A stretch of DNA of 64,000 nt, taken from positions 151,313 through 215,312 of the forward strand of contig JAXCGZ010015127.1 of the NCBI GenBank assembly GCA_037179515.1. Direction: 5' to 3'. Origin of the DNA: Halocaridina rubra. Lineage: Eukaryota > Arthropoda > Malacostraca > Decapoda > Atyidae. This document shows, in pieces, positions 50,069-63,432 of the stretch. How positions within the stretch are numbered: position 1 is the first letter of the stretch; each line of letters starts with the position of its first letter. The notes under the pieces were generated by a model, which was given only the letters and a program-made list of their open reading frames with translations, was not told where the DNA came from and did not search any database. Both the position numbers and the translations under genes were made by a program.

Positions 50069-50330
50069 TATAATTTCATTGTGAAAAAATAGTAAATGCA
50101 AAACTTTTTACATGCTGTATGTGTATAGACATGCCATGCTTGTCTGTGAGACATTGGTGCCACCTCTTGAGTATCAAGAGGTGCAATTTTTTTTTCTTTA
50201 AATTTGCAAAGTGTTGCCTTATTGTTTGTTTCATTATCAATGAAAATTTCATGATACAAATGAAAAGCATCGTGTACTATTCGTTCATTCTGCCACTAAT
50301 TTTTCTTTGTAGTGTACCTTTTCATTCCTT

Positions 50331-50332
<2 letters not shown>

Positions 50333-50397
<65 letters not shown>
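50333..50397. repeat. (CT)n microsatellite
   Basis: About 32 CT units. Confidence 0.95.
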
Positions 50398-50399
<2 letters not shown>

Positions 50400-51036
50400 A
50401 AGTTTCTATAGTTCTTAATTTATTTAAACAATTTTGTAATTTAATTTAATCATTTTCAGTTAATTTAATTGTTTTAAGTTACTTCTGGATTTTCTCACAC
50501 TTTTAGTACTTCTATACAAATTATTTCCAAATTATATAATTTTCAAACTATAATTAATATTATTTTTTTAAGACATGATTTCTAATTTTATTTAAATTTA
50601 GTTAATTTGTTTTCATTTTTTAAGTCTTAGTAGGTTTATGTTACTTTCGTTTCCCCAGATATTATTGCATTTCATTTATATATTTTGCAATTTCTGTATT
50701 TCTCTGTATCTTTAATAAGTAAGTGAGACATGGCTTTCTACAATTTTAATAATATGCAAAATACCCTAAAATATAGTACTTCGCAAAAGATAACATAATT
50801 ACATGTACAAAAAATAGAAAAAAGTTGATTCACAAAAATGCAAGAAAAAACCTTTAATGTTAAAAGATACAATTGTATGTAACTGAAAAGCATTATTTAC
50901 CATTTGATCAATATTAAAACACATTCAATGTTGGGATACATTGCCTGAAAATGAGCTAGAGTTTTATTTAATAGTCTTCTGGTAGACACCTCACTATGAA
51001 TTTTTTTCTTGTTCCTCCTCATCTGTTTCTACCACA
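50398..51036. other. Unassigned AT-rich interval
   Basis: Dominated by AATTT and TTAAT words; no frame or repeat recognised. Confidence 0.3.
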
Positions 51037-52324
51037 GGGGCATCGCGGGTCCATTTCAGCGACCTAGTTTTCATTGTAAGTCAGAAAACACCTAAATACG
51101 AACCTAGGTCCCCCACCAATGCTATAAATAAATAATTTAAAACATAGAAACAATCTAAGTTCTTAATATAAGACAGAAAAATAGTAATAGTACACTATAC
51201 AGTATTGCTGACCTTTACTGCTGTGAGTAGCTTGCGTCATCAGCCCCATATTCAACTTGAGAACGGCTTAATACTAGCGAATGAAGACAAGAACAATAAT
51301 ATGGCATACGAGTGGGAAGTAAGTGATGCTTCTTCTTCCACCCTTTCCCATTTTCACGGCATTAAGGAAGCTTTTTACTTTCTTTTGAATCAACAGGAGG
51401 CTCACTGGGATGTGCCGTTGATGCTTGTCATCCAGCCAAAGCACTAATAACTCCATTTCAATCATGTTGAGAGTATGTAATTGCAGCAAATGAGAATGAT
51501 AAACAAAATGATAGTGAATTGAGCAATGGTTCTTCTTCTTCTCAGTCTATTGACGTGTGACGACATATCCAACCTCTACGAACTTTTTCGCTTTAAGATC
51601 ATATATATGGCTATGTGTTTGGTAATTTTATAAATGAATTAAATATATTTCTTTCAAATATCCAAATACATAAAAAGATAAGTAAATAAAACCATGAACT
51701 TGATATGTACAGAAACTGTAATGAAAACTATATTATTGTTTACAAGAGTCTGCCTAAGAAAAAAAAAATAAAAACTCTACTACTCTCAGATATATATTTT
51801 AGAATATGGTTGTAATTTTCGTACTCATTTGAAATCATATCTGCAATTCATATTATAATTAATTAAATAATAAAATTGCTGTTTAGATATAAATAATAAC
51901 TATTTTTACTACATCTATGAAAGTATAGTACATTGATACATATAAAATAATAATGTCGTGTTCCCTAAAACTATACTTGCAGAATTTCTACATTATACAA
52001 TATGAAATAAATATAAAGATTGATGGATCGTTCATACACGGCTATGTGTTTGGTAATTTTGTAAATAAATGCAATCTGACTCCTTCAAATAACCAAATAC
52101 ATAATCAAACAAATATATAGAGCCATTAACTTTATATATACAAATACAATAGTTGTGCTAGGGTTTATCCGCCACGCTCACAAACTGTTCAGTGCACAGT
52201 TTGTATTTACCACACAAGCCAGTTAGGTCAAAAAATTTATTTATTAGTAATTTATAAAAAATTTATGGGCCTCTGTCGCAACCGCAGAACCACATAACTC
52301 ACCATGTAAACTGGGAACTCCCTG
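51037..52324 (-). mobile_element. Tigger-like element T4 with tandem-repeat leader
   Basis: The right end read in reverse complement is CAGGGAGTTCCCAGTTTACA, with TA at 52325-52326. Moving left on the minus strand there is a leader with two diverged units of the family's repeat and then a transposase N-terminal domain (51274-51489). The left border is uncertain; CAGGGGCATCGCGGGTCCAT at about 51036 is a candidate but without a TA flank. It lies in the C-terminal part of another Tigger transposase (52340-52760). Confidence 0.55.
51274..51489 (-). pseudogene. Tigger-type transposase DNA-binding domain fragment
   Basis: EMELLVLWLDDKHQRHIPVS followed by LLLIQKKVKSFLNAV resembles the CENP-B/Tc5-type helix-turn-helix of Tigger transposases (lExaLlxWlxxqrxxxiPvsgxlLqekAkxf). 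The remainder after KMGKG is out of frame or degenerate. It would bind the terminal repeats of the element. Confidence 0.65.
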
Positions 52325-52339
52325 TACTGCATTTCATTT

Positions 52340-52760
52340 TTCTTTGCCGCTCTCTCTTCTTCCAGAGCAATCATTTCTTTCTTGGTTAGTTTTGCAACTT
52401 CCTGTTTAATCAAATCCTCCACATAGTCTACTTCACATTCTTAAGACAAATGTTGAATAATTTCACTATTTTATTATTTATAATTTCCAGGTTATATTCA
52501 CTGCTGAAGCCAGCAAAAGTATTAACGTATCGCTGAAAACGTTTCATCCAGATGCCATTTTTATATTTTTTGGGTTACTGCCTCCCATGCGGTAACAGTA
52601 TTTAATATATATTGTAAAATATTTGTAATTTTTCAAAACTCTCACAATTAGAGTTCTAGATCAGCACCTAGAGTGGCTATGGCATATTCAGAAGTGTTCT
52701 GGAGATAGTTGGCCTTCAAGACAGTAAATGAACCTTGGTCCATAGGTTGCTGTAAGTTCT
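52340..52760 (-). pseudogene. Tigger-type transposase catalytic domain, C-terminal part
   Basis: The minus-strand reading LQQPMDQGSFTVLKANYLQN, then TSEYAIATLGADLEL, is the QPMDQG block of the pogo/Tigger DDE domain, which holds a catalytic Asp. After a stop and shifts come NTVTAWEAVTQKI and VDYVEDLIKQEVAKLTKKEM with IALEEERAAKKNEM, the usual tail of the family. The sequence breaks at 52326 at the TA next to T4. Confidence 0.75.
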
Positions 52761-52803
52761 CATTACTTTACTGAGCACTTAGAATATTTAAAGTTCCTGA
52801 AGA

Positions 52804-52885
52804 AAGGTTAGGTTAGTTAAAGTTAGAATTTGAGTTTATAGGCCCACCTCGAATTATGATCTAACTAGACTTAACCTAACCATTC
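52804..52885. repeat. Short palindromic insert with TTAGG-like ends
   Basis: AGGTTAGGTTAGTTAAAGTT at the left and GACTTAACCTAACC at the right form inverted arms around about 50 bp. It is possibly a tiny MITE; the TTAGG similarity to arthropod telomere repeats may be chance. Confidence 0.45.
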
Positions 52886-53687
52886 TTTGCAATTAATTAA
52901 AGGCAGGTTGCACTTCTTCAAGAGCTCCAAATGTTAGACTGAGAAGCTGTTGACATTTTTGCACTTACTTTCATTATAAATAGGAGTCAAAAGAGATAAT
53001 GTATGACCCTATTACTGATTGAAGATCATAGCCTTGAGAGGTCGAATTTTGAGCAGAAGTAATGGAATGTTGCTCTCGTGTAAATTGTGTTAAACTTCTT
53101 GTTCACCTTAGATGTCTTTATTACTTCCAGTAAGCATCAACTCTGCCATTCTTTATCTACTTATACTCTTTCACTGACTATGAGTATCTCTAAGAGGTAT
53201 TGGGTCTCTTACTTTTTTTTCTTGGCAATTTGTTTTTATATCTATGGATAATTTTTAATGTTTGCACCTATGGATTCATATTGTAGAGTTTTCTGAACTT
53301 TCCTTGTTCAGTATATTGCATCTCCTGTCTCTCTCTTTTTTTTTTTTAATTGTAAATATCCTTGCATCTCCAGTCTCTTCTTTCCTTTGTATATTTCCAA
53401 ACATTGTTGAACCGGTATTTTTTTTATATAAATAACAAGCCAGGCCTTTAGCATTTTTAATGTTCATTGGTGTATAAATTCCCTTAGCTTCAGTCCTCGG
53501 ATTTTCATCTTCATTAGCATCAATTGTGCTGTTGCCGCTGTGTGTGATTAAAGTACCCATAATGTAGTCTGTTCCTTTTCTTGTGTGTGATCTGTATTTC
53601 TAAACTTTTGTGGTTATGCCATATTTGACATTATAGTATCTCAACTTGTCATCATTACTCTGATATTATTCTGTAAATATATATATA
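52886..53687. other. Unassigned interval
   Basis: Possibly more decayed Tigger sequence, but no block can be recognised. T-runs near 53210 and 53340; short TA tract at 53675-53687. Confidence 0.3.
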
Positions 53688-53789
53688 CAGGGAGTTCCCA
53701 TTTAACATCAGGGTTCCGTTCATGGAAGCTGACTTAACGCCTTTACAATGGCACTTCTCTTAAAAATGCGTTCTTATTGTTCTTATAGT

Positions 53790-55930
53790 GCTGTCCTTTT
53801 GGTTTCTCTCTTTCTCCAACATTTATATTTGGTAGTTTTGTAAATAAATCTCATTCCTTCATATAACCAAATACATAAATAAATGAATAAATAAAACCAA
53901 TATCTTGATTTATATGTATACAACAATGTCTTGTGACTTCTTCTGCCAACCTCAGCAAACTGTTTCGCATAAAGATCGTATTTATGGCTATGCATTAGGT
54001 AATTTTGTAAATAAATTCAGTCTAAATCCTTCAAGTAACTGAATACATAAACTAATAAATAAATAAAACCATTAATTTGATACAGTATACTTGTATGCAA
54101 TACAGCAATGCCGTGTGACTATTTTTCTGCCAACCTCAAAAAACTTTTTTGCATAAAGATTGTATTTATGGCTGGCTATGTATTTGGTAATTTGTTAAAT
54201 AAATTGCGCCTTAATTCCTTCAACTAACTAAATACATAAACAAACAAAGAAAACTATTAACATGATACAGTACAGTAATCTCTCGCTATATCGTGATTCA
54301 CCTACCGCGAATTCAGTGCATTGCGGATTTTTTTGACGAGTATATGTATTATATATCGCAGATTTTCTGGGTATATGCTATTTTTGAGCACAAGGATGCA
54401 AACGTTTTGCCGCCTCCTTATCAGCTGAGGCACCCTCGCCTGCTATTTCCCTGACAATATTATATCGAAAGTTTGTTTGCTGTTTGATCTTAATGTTTTT
54501 TTTTTTTCAATTCTCTTCATAATATTCGATCGCATTAAGTGGTAGAAGAGGAGGAGGATGCGGGAGAACGAACCTCTAACCAAAACGTTGTGCCTTTTCT
54601 GTATCAGCTGATGCTTATCACTATTCAGGCACAATATCTTACTCATAAAATATTTATTTACTCCCTATTTGGGGTGTATCTAATTTTCAAGATTAAAGTA
54701 TTATTAATATTCCTTGGTTCTAAACATTATTCTATCTTCTTTACATATCGACCATGCTGCACGAAATCTTAACGTAAATAATATTAGGAGACAAAAAGAA
54801 AACTATACAATTCGTTACAAAGAAAACGTATATAGTACTGTACATGGGAAACTTAAATAAAATATATATATTCTCAACACGACACTATTTCCCTGACGAT
54901 ATTATATCGAAAGTTTGTTTGCTGTTCTTAATGCTTTTTTCAATCTTCATAATATCACATTCATATAAATTTACGCTTGCTTGCTGTTATTAATAAAGTA
55001 AAGGGTGAGTTGTTAACAGTGCAGGGAGGGTTTATACAGTAAAGGTAAAAATTCCTGTAATAAATATGGTGCTCCTACTTCGTGGATTTTCACCTTTTGC
55101 GGCACTGTATATACGTATACAACAATGTCGTGTGACTATTCTTCTGCCAACCTCAACACAATTTATCACATAAGGAAGATCGAATTTACGGATATGTATT
55201 TGGTAATTTTGTAAATAAATTAAGTATAAAAATCCTTCAGATAACCAAATACATAAACAAATAAATAAATAAAACCATTAACTTCTTGCAGTATATACGT
55301 ATTCAGTACAACAATCTTTGTGACTCTTCTGCCAATCTCAACTAACTTTTCTGCATAAAGGTTGTGTTTCTGACAATGTATTTGGTAATTTTGTAAATTG
55401 ATTAAAGTCTAATTCCATCAAATAACTAAATACGTAAACAAATCAATAAATAAAACCATTAAATTGATACAGTATATATGTATACAACAATGTCGTATAA
55501 CTAGTCTTTTTCAAACCTCATTGCAATTTTTTGCTTAAGAAAGATCAAATTTACTGATATTATTTGGTAATTTTGTAAATAAATTAAGTGTAATTACTTC
55601 AGATAACCAAATACATAAAAAAATAATTAAATAAACTCATTAATTTGCTACAGTATATACATATGCAGTACAGCAATGCCGTGTGGCTATTCTTCTGCCA
55701 ACCTTGACAAAATTTTCGAATAAAGATCGTATTTACGGCTATGTTTTTGGTAATTTTGTAAATAAATTAAATCTAATTCCTTCATATAAACAAATACTGT
55801 ACGTAAACAAATAAATAAATAAAAAGCTCAACTTGATACAGTATTCACGTATACAACAATGTCATATGACTATTCTTTTACCAGACCCACAAACTGTTCA
55901 GTGTGTGCGATTTGAATTTACCACACCAGC
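53790..55930 (+). repeat. About 182-bp tandem repeats in T5
   Basis: The block TTTGGTAATTTTGTAAATAA occurs at about 53829, 53998, 54185, 55200, 55383, 55565 and 55748. Each is followed by AACCAAATACATAAACAAAT, AAACCATTAACTTGATACAG and ACAACAATGTCGTGTGACTA-like blocks. The spacing is 167-187 bp, counting the nested MITE as absent. T4 carries two related units. Confidence 0.85.
54273..55107. mobile_element. Tigger/pogo-like MITE T6 nested in the repeat array
   Basis: It begins CAGTAATCTCTCGCTATATC and ends TTTTGCGGCACTG, with TA at 54271-54272 and 55108-55109. Outside the insert the repeat reads GATACAGTA directly into TATACGTATAC, as in neighbouring units. The inside shares GTTAACAGTGCAGGGAGGGT with T2. 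Confidence 0.85.
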
Positions 55931-56036
55931 CAGGTAGGTTGAACACTTAATATATTAACAAATCATTAATTATTTATTGGCCTTTGACAGAACGGCAGAA
56001 TGACATTAAACAAAATGACACGATAAGGGAACCTCC

Positions 56037-59000
56037 TATTAATTATTAGTGCATACAGTGAATGAGCTTCCAAGAGGCTTTTTCTTCAGCAGCACCTGCC
56101 TACTGCTCCCCTTTGACATTTTGCTTTTGAATTGTAGATATTTTTGTGACTATTGTGACTACTGTAGCACTCTTAATGTGCAATTAATACATAGCTTCTT
56201 TGATATGATCTGGTTTTTCTCCATTACCTTTTTAGTATTTGCTGATAATCCTCACCAGTAATTTCTGCTGTCGTGTACTGTGCTGTAAATTTCTAGGTCA
56301 TAATTTTCCCATACCTCTATTATCAGCACTCTAACATTCAAGATTCTAATAGAGAAATTGTTCTATTCATTATTGTGTTGTTTTATGTAATTATATAGTT
56401 TTCTGTTGAGCAAGTCATATAATTTATGTACTTTCTTCCTAGGTGGTTTATCATACTTATATCAGGTTGAAACCATCGCAAGGTGATTTTCAGTGGTTTT
56501 TGAGGTATTTTCAGAAGACTTATCAAATATACATTTGCAAGTAATTTTTCATGCATGTTTTTCACTCCTCAAGTTCTGCTAACTCCTGCTATGCTTATGT
56601 ACTCTCTTGTCTTGGTGTGTCTACTAGTAAACTATGTCTTGTGTCTTATAACTCTTGATTCCATAAATGACTATAGTCTTTTTGCCTGCTGTCTCAGAAA
56701 GAACTTTGTCCTCTGAGCTATTTCATCCCTAGCTGTCATTTCTGTAGGTTTCTATTTTGATTTGTTATTTAGATAGGTAAATTCCACTTGGAGACGTGCC
56801 TTTGTTATTTAATATGGTTTAGCTTTGCAGAGAGGTTTTTTTCTTATTGACTCATGTCTATTTGTGCTCTTTCTCTACATGATGTCAGCCACATCCTAAT
56901 AGTTTTCAGTTTTTATCCGTGCCTTATTCATATTACGCTTCATTTTACCAGTTATTACGGCAAGGTCTCTATTTGTTGTAATCCTTTCTATTGGTGTTTG
57001 GTACCAGAGCTTTTTTTTTAATTTTCCACTTAATATTAAGAATAAATGCCAGATTTATTCTTAATGCTATCAACGTCTTCTGAAATATCTTCATACTGTA
57101 TTAATTGCTTTTTTCATTACCCACCTTCCATTCATATCTTCTGTTCTTTTTTTCTTTATATCCTGTGAGAATGAATATTTCTACTAGCAGTCCAACATCC
57201 TTAACTGCAATTTCACTTCCCCCTTCTGTAGCTTAGGCATCTCCTCTTCATCTTTTTTTCTTTCTGTACACTTCTCCTTGGGCAGTTAATCTGAAAAGAG
57301 TTCAATGAATGTTGGCAAGAATAAAAATCAGTTATGAAATTTATATAAAGTGTTTAGATACGAAAATGGTAATACTTTTTATATCTTCTTACAAGTTAAG
57401 TGCATGTTCATCCACACTTTCCACATCAGTTACATTTGAGAGAGAAATGGCCTATGATGGGGCACAGCAAGGAACCATTTGCTTGCGTGAAAAGCGCATA
57501 AACTGTGTGAAACTTTCAGTGGGGGTGCTAGCACATTGACAGAGTTTAAAGCTATATACAGTGTATACATTACATTTAATTAACTATGCAACATGCACAA
57601 TTATTTGTAATGCTGTTCATGAAAGTAACCAAACTCATGAAAATATTTTATCTTTCACTGTGTCATGTTGTTACCGAGATTGAATTGCACAATTAATTGG
57701 GGGGTTGGTGATTTCCTATAGATCTACTTGATTATTCAGCATTTGCCTAGCAGTCACTGGATCCACGTGATTGAAGATGGACTTGGGCCCAGGCTATATG
57801 TCCAGGCACGAGTGCTATCAATGTCTCTAGCATCACCCATTCAATAGAGACCTCTTGACTTTATGATACATGTAATTTTCACGTAGAGTTTTAGTAACTT
57901 GTATGTTTTACAAATTAACATTTATTATTGTGCTGTAGTTACTATAAGTATGTTTATATATATATTTTTGAGCATCATAGTTTTCTCATAATATATGCTT
58001 TGAAGTATATAACCATATATGTGAAGTTGAGAATAGGTTATATGCAAAGTATTGGCCTATTTAAAAAAGGGTCCTGACTATGCAAATTTTTACTTTTGCG
58101 ACAAGTGCTGGAACCATTTATTCACATAAGTAGTTGGATGACTGTAATTACTGTTACTCTTATAATTATTATTTTCAATATTATAGTATTTTTATTATTT
58201 TTATCATCACTGTCACGTTATAATGAGAATGGCAGTAAAGGGAAAGAGTGACGTCTATAGATTATCAGTACCAGCAATTCTTCAAAATTATAAAGTCCTT
58301 CGCATATACTGTAACATAGCGTTTTAATTTTTACATAAGCAATTAAATTTTTCTTTTTAATGATGTCAGGCTCTGTGTTTATGACAAACATTGTACAGCA
58401 GAATCTTATCATGTTAAGAGACAGCTCATTAAATTGTGAAAGTACTTGCACATAGTTAATACCTTTGCAAATGCAGTCACATATCCCTACTGCTCGCGTG
58501 ATTTAGTTTTGCACGCTATAATGTGATGGCTGTAATTTTGGTGGTGTATATTTTCATTGCATTGCTAATGGAGGCCCTTTAGTTTTGTATATGATGAATC
58601 TTTTGATGGAAAACATGGCTTCACTAAGGACTGTAAAGTTTCTTGAGAAAGAAATGTACTTTAAAATTTTTGTTACAAGATGTCATCCAACTAGCTAATA
58701 CACTTTGTGGATATTAGCAAAGTTCAGTATTGTTAGGCAGACTACTGGTTATATACAGGAAAAACAAGCAGTTCATGATTTGTCTCTCTATATTCTGCAC
58801 ATAAGGATAATTGCAAGATATCTGATGCCTCCTAGATGAAGAATTAGTGGAGCATAAGCATCAGAAGGTATTTGATATAACTGACTTCAGATGTGTCAGG
58901 ACCAACAGCTCACAGACATGATTGCATGGTTTGTTGTACACATTTGAAAATTGATGCTGATTCATTTGTACAGTGTTTGAGCCTTTCTTCAGTGCCATCA

Positions 59001-59868
59001 GTATTTTCATACATCTTGACAATCGAAAGAATTTGCACTGGATAACTTTCTAAGTGATGAAGGTTTCCTTTATTGTCAGAAGAGCTGTACAATACCACTC
59101 CTTTCCTGAGAATACCCTGGCAAGTGATAATACATTATTTCCTGGAAGTGTTGATTGCTTGCTCTATGCTGTAAGTACAGCTGGCACTTGTATGTTGAAA
59201 TTGGTCATATTATTGGATAATCCTTATTTTTTTGCCTCTGTGAGATGATTGATTCTCAACTTGTGTACCAATTCCACCTTGCTCATGCTTGGTTGAGATG
59301 GGTTTTCTGAGATTGATTACTTCATTACTCTGCCTTTTATAATAATGCCTCCGAAGCAAAGTCGTTGGCATTGCCTATGATTAAATATATGGTCTCTTTG
59401 TAGTTAAAAATGAACTTGTGTATCATGACAAGTGAGTTGGTTGTTGAGAGCGGTGATTTGTGTCTCAGTGCTGATGATGGTGGTCCTTTATAATATTAAT
59501 ATTTTCTGCAGTGAAATTAGTTCTTTTTAATGCATCGTAAAGAACTGAACATGGTTGACTTCATTCAGAAATGAGAATAAGGAGAGAGCTTCATTCGCTT
59601 TGTTGAAATATTGTGAGCATTACGTATTGGATGGTAATCGATACAAAAATTTCTCTTACAGTTTATCAACTGTTCTAGATCACGCTGCAATGCCAACATG
59701 TATATAGATTTTTTAAAGAACCGTATGCAATATTTTCATAAATGCAACTACTTTTGGACCTCTTTTATCTCCTCCATCACTGGCCCGTATGCCACTGAAG
59801 TCCTTATGTTGCTGGGGGGGGGGTTTTCCACATTTCTTAGCCTGATCCTTTTTCGTGTTTTGCTTTGT
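56037..59868. other. Long unassigned AT-rich interval
   Basis: No frame above 78 residues and no recognised domain. A weak open stretch at 58910-59098 (minus; SSDNKGNLHHLESYPVQILS) does not match anything I know. If the host gene at 41476 is real, part of this may be intron. Confidence 0.3.
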
Positions 59869-60050
59869 TAATGGTTCCGGTTTTACGTCACGGACTCCCT
59901 TTTCAACCAAGGGCTAGGACGGTTGCCTTCTTGCGAAGGACTTGTTTTGGCAGATGTAATCGTTACCCTGAGTGCATGCCATTGCTAACCTCAGACCGTG
60001 ACGGGGCGCGAACCCTCGACCTGACGCCTCAGAGTCGCGGACGCTCAATT
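59869..60050 (-). mobile_element. tRNA-derived SINE-like stretch
   Basis: On the minus strand AATTGAGCGTCCGCGACTCT leads to CGAGGGTTCGCGCCCC, a good RNA polymerase III B box in a tRNA T-arm context. An anticodon-arm-like sequence precedes it, but the A box is not clear. A unique body follows. It is different from the SINE at 14722. Confidence 0.5.
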
Positions 60051-60662
<612 letters not shown>

Positions 60663-60735
60663 TCGTGCCCGGGCCTTTATTGATGAGGAGGGCAGTTTCT
60701 GTCTGTCCCGGTGTCTCATTAAAAAAAAAAAAAAA
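60663..60735 (+). mobile_element. LINE 3' end fragment with poly(A)
   Basis: TCGTGCCCGGGCCTTTATTG, GAGGGCAGTTTCTGTCTG and TCCCGGTGTCTCATT are followed by about 15 A. It is the same 3' terminus as the LINE at 42788, in opposite orientation. It is a severely 5'-truncated copy or a SINE using that tail. Confidence 0.75.
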
Positions 60736-62147
60736 TTGCCTCCTAAGTGAGGCATTCAAATTTCTGTTTTCGCGGAACAAATGCATAGTGAGTGCAGTTA
60801 TGCAGGTAAATTTTATTGTGGCATATCAGACGTGTAACGTCGAATACCAAATCAGGCTTTTACACTATATCTCAAATGATCCAATTATTATTAAATGACC
60901 AATCTATCGTGCAAATGATTGTGACGCATAATGAACATATATGACACCTAAAGTTGAGAATTACTTTTAACTTAAAACCTTAGGGAGGGGAATAAGCTTT
61001 CGGTCGACGGTCGCAAGTATCAAAACCCTTGTTGACCATTTATGGTCGAGGTATGCCGTTTGGAATATTTCTTAAGGGGGTTTTCCGTGATGAATACGGA
61101 TGATTCATGCACACGAGTAAAGGAATGTAGGATTGTAGCGCATACGCAATGACATTTAGCAGTTCTATTCCCATTGATAAGCAGAATGAGGGAAGCTTCA
61201 TCGACTGAAATAGCAGCGGTTGAATGAATGAATTCGTAACCGTTGACATTAAAAGGAGACTTTCAGAAATGTAACTTCAATGTCAATTCATGGCGAGCCA
61301 AATGCACTTCCATTATGGAAAAGGGACTATTTTTGTTTCTTCAAGAAAACATTTCTCCTGTCTGTGATGCGTGTGAATGATTGTACTGGATTTACAACGT
61401 ATGATTCCTGACAGCAATTTCGACGCCAAAAGTCAATGTCCGATGAAATATTAGTTTTGGCGTGTGTGTATGGTGCTTCCCTCTAGTAATCCCGTAGTTA
61501 AGCAGTAGCTTTTATGTTCACCAATAGATGGCGGGGTAAGTAGTCTCAATAACATCCTTACTTGATTTATTATATAATTTTTACAGCTCACGACTCCTGT
61601 GTTGTTTGCCTTTACTTCCTCCTTGTCCTTTCCATCAAATCATTTCTTGCGAGTACTGTTCCTAGTATTTATTGTTCTTTTCCATCCAACTATTTCCTTT
61701 CGCCGTTTCTCTTCCGCGCCAAAACCTTTTTCCTTCCTTCATAATCTACAGTCTTGACCATCCCTCCTGGTGAAACTTCAAGGGAAAGGTCTGGGGAGAG
61801 GTTCTAAGGGGGTCTTCATGGGGAAGCTTAGAATATGGAATAGGCACAGAGGAAAACTTGGCTCATTATATCTTTGTCCTGTTTTTCGTCCTTCAAATTA
61901 TCTTCATATATGCATATTTTGTGTTCTCCTGCTACCTTAGTCGTTAATTACCCTTTGGGGATAAGGTGGGAGGAAAATGGGAAGGTGGAACTCATTGGCA
62001 TGGGAGGGTGTTGTGGGGGGGAGTTAAAACTACCGTTGGAAGCCATAGGATTCCTAGAGAAAATTATTTTCATTATGAAAAAAAGACCTTTTCTGATATT
62101 TATATATTTTCTAAGGTATTTTTAAACTTTGTCATTGTTTTCACACA
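60736..62147. other. Unassigned interval
   Basis: No recognised frame. At 61528 ATGGCGGG is followed by a donor-like GTAAGT (see findings). Confidence 0.3.
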
Positions 62148-62154
62148 CACACAC

Positions 62155-62240
<86 letters not shown>
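62148..62240. repeat. (CA)n-(TA)n microsatellite
   Basis: Short CA run at 62142-62154 then about 42 TA units. Confidence 0.95.
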
Positions 62241-62849
<609 letters not shown>

Positions 62850-63233
62850 TTCAGATAACTGTACATGGGGACATGTGCGCATGGGGACTCCCCAGTCATA
62901 TTGCAGTTGATAAACATTACAATCTATTTGGTTATGCATAAATAAAATATTAATAGAATTTGCAATTAATTTTGAATATCAGAGCAAGTAATTAATAATA
63001 AAATATAGTGTAATAATTGAAGAGTAATATTTGTAACAATATTTTCAATAGCCCTTGATGAGTCCTGTAAATTACATTTCACTTTTCAACTGTACTATAC
63101 TGCAGACAATTTGAAGCAGATATAGAATAACAATTTTCAGGTTAGAATAATAAGTAGGTACATATACATATGCATGCATTAATTAGGTGAGCAATAGAAA
63201 CACCACTGGGGCTTTATAGTCATACATATCAAG
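62850..63233 (-). repeat. Dispersed repeat R1, uninterrupted copy
   Basis: In reverse complement it matches 12673-13037 plus 14558-14593. GGGACATGTGCGCATGGGGA at about 62868-62887 spans the point where CR1 copy C sits in the other copy. No coding frame. Confidence 0.85.
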
Positions 63234-63249
63234 GAGAGAGAGAGAGAGT
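63234..63249. repeat. (GA)n tract
   Basis: About eight GA units at the outer border of R1, corresponding to the (CT)n at 12567-12672. Confidence 0.9.
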
Positions 63250-63353
63250 ATATAAAGGTTTGTTGGGAGATGAGGTATGGGACAGAAACATATGGAGAAC
63301 ACTGGCCAGAAACATCGACCCCACATAAAAGTGGGAAAAGATGTAGACGAAGA

Positions 63354-63356
<3 letters not shown>

Positions 63357-63429
<73 letters not shown>
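63357..63429. repeat. (TA)n-(TG)n microsatellite
   Basis: About 22 TA and 14 TG units. Confidence 0.95.

Positions 63430-63432
<3 letters not shown>

Larger units (their letters stand above)
53688..56036. mobile_element. Tigger-like element T5 built largely of 182-bp repeats
   Basis: The left end CAGGGAGTTCCCATTTAACA follows TA at 53686-53687 and matches the end of T4. The right side, from GACCCACAAACTGTTCAGTG (about 55885) to about 56036, corresponds to the T4 segment 52180-52324. The inside is a tandem array with no transposase. Another MITE (54273-55107) is nested in it. Confidence 0.6.

Noticed and set aside
50076..50418. Frames of 64-99 residues around the (CT)n array at 50.3 kb
   Set aside because: They end in Leu-Ser runs from the microsatellite and lack any domain.
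58910..59248. Overlapping frames on both strands, possible decayed gene
   Set aside because: The minus-strand reading looks somewhat protein-like, but I could not match it to any family and it has stops on both sides.
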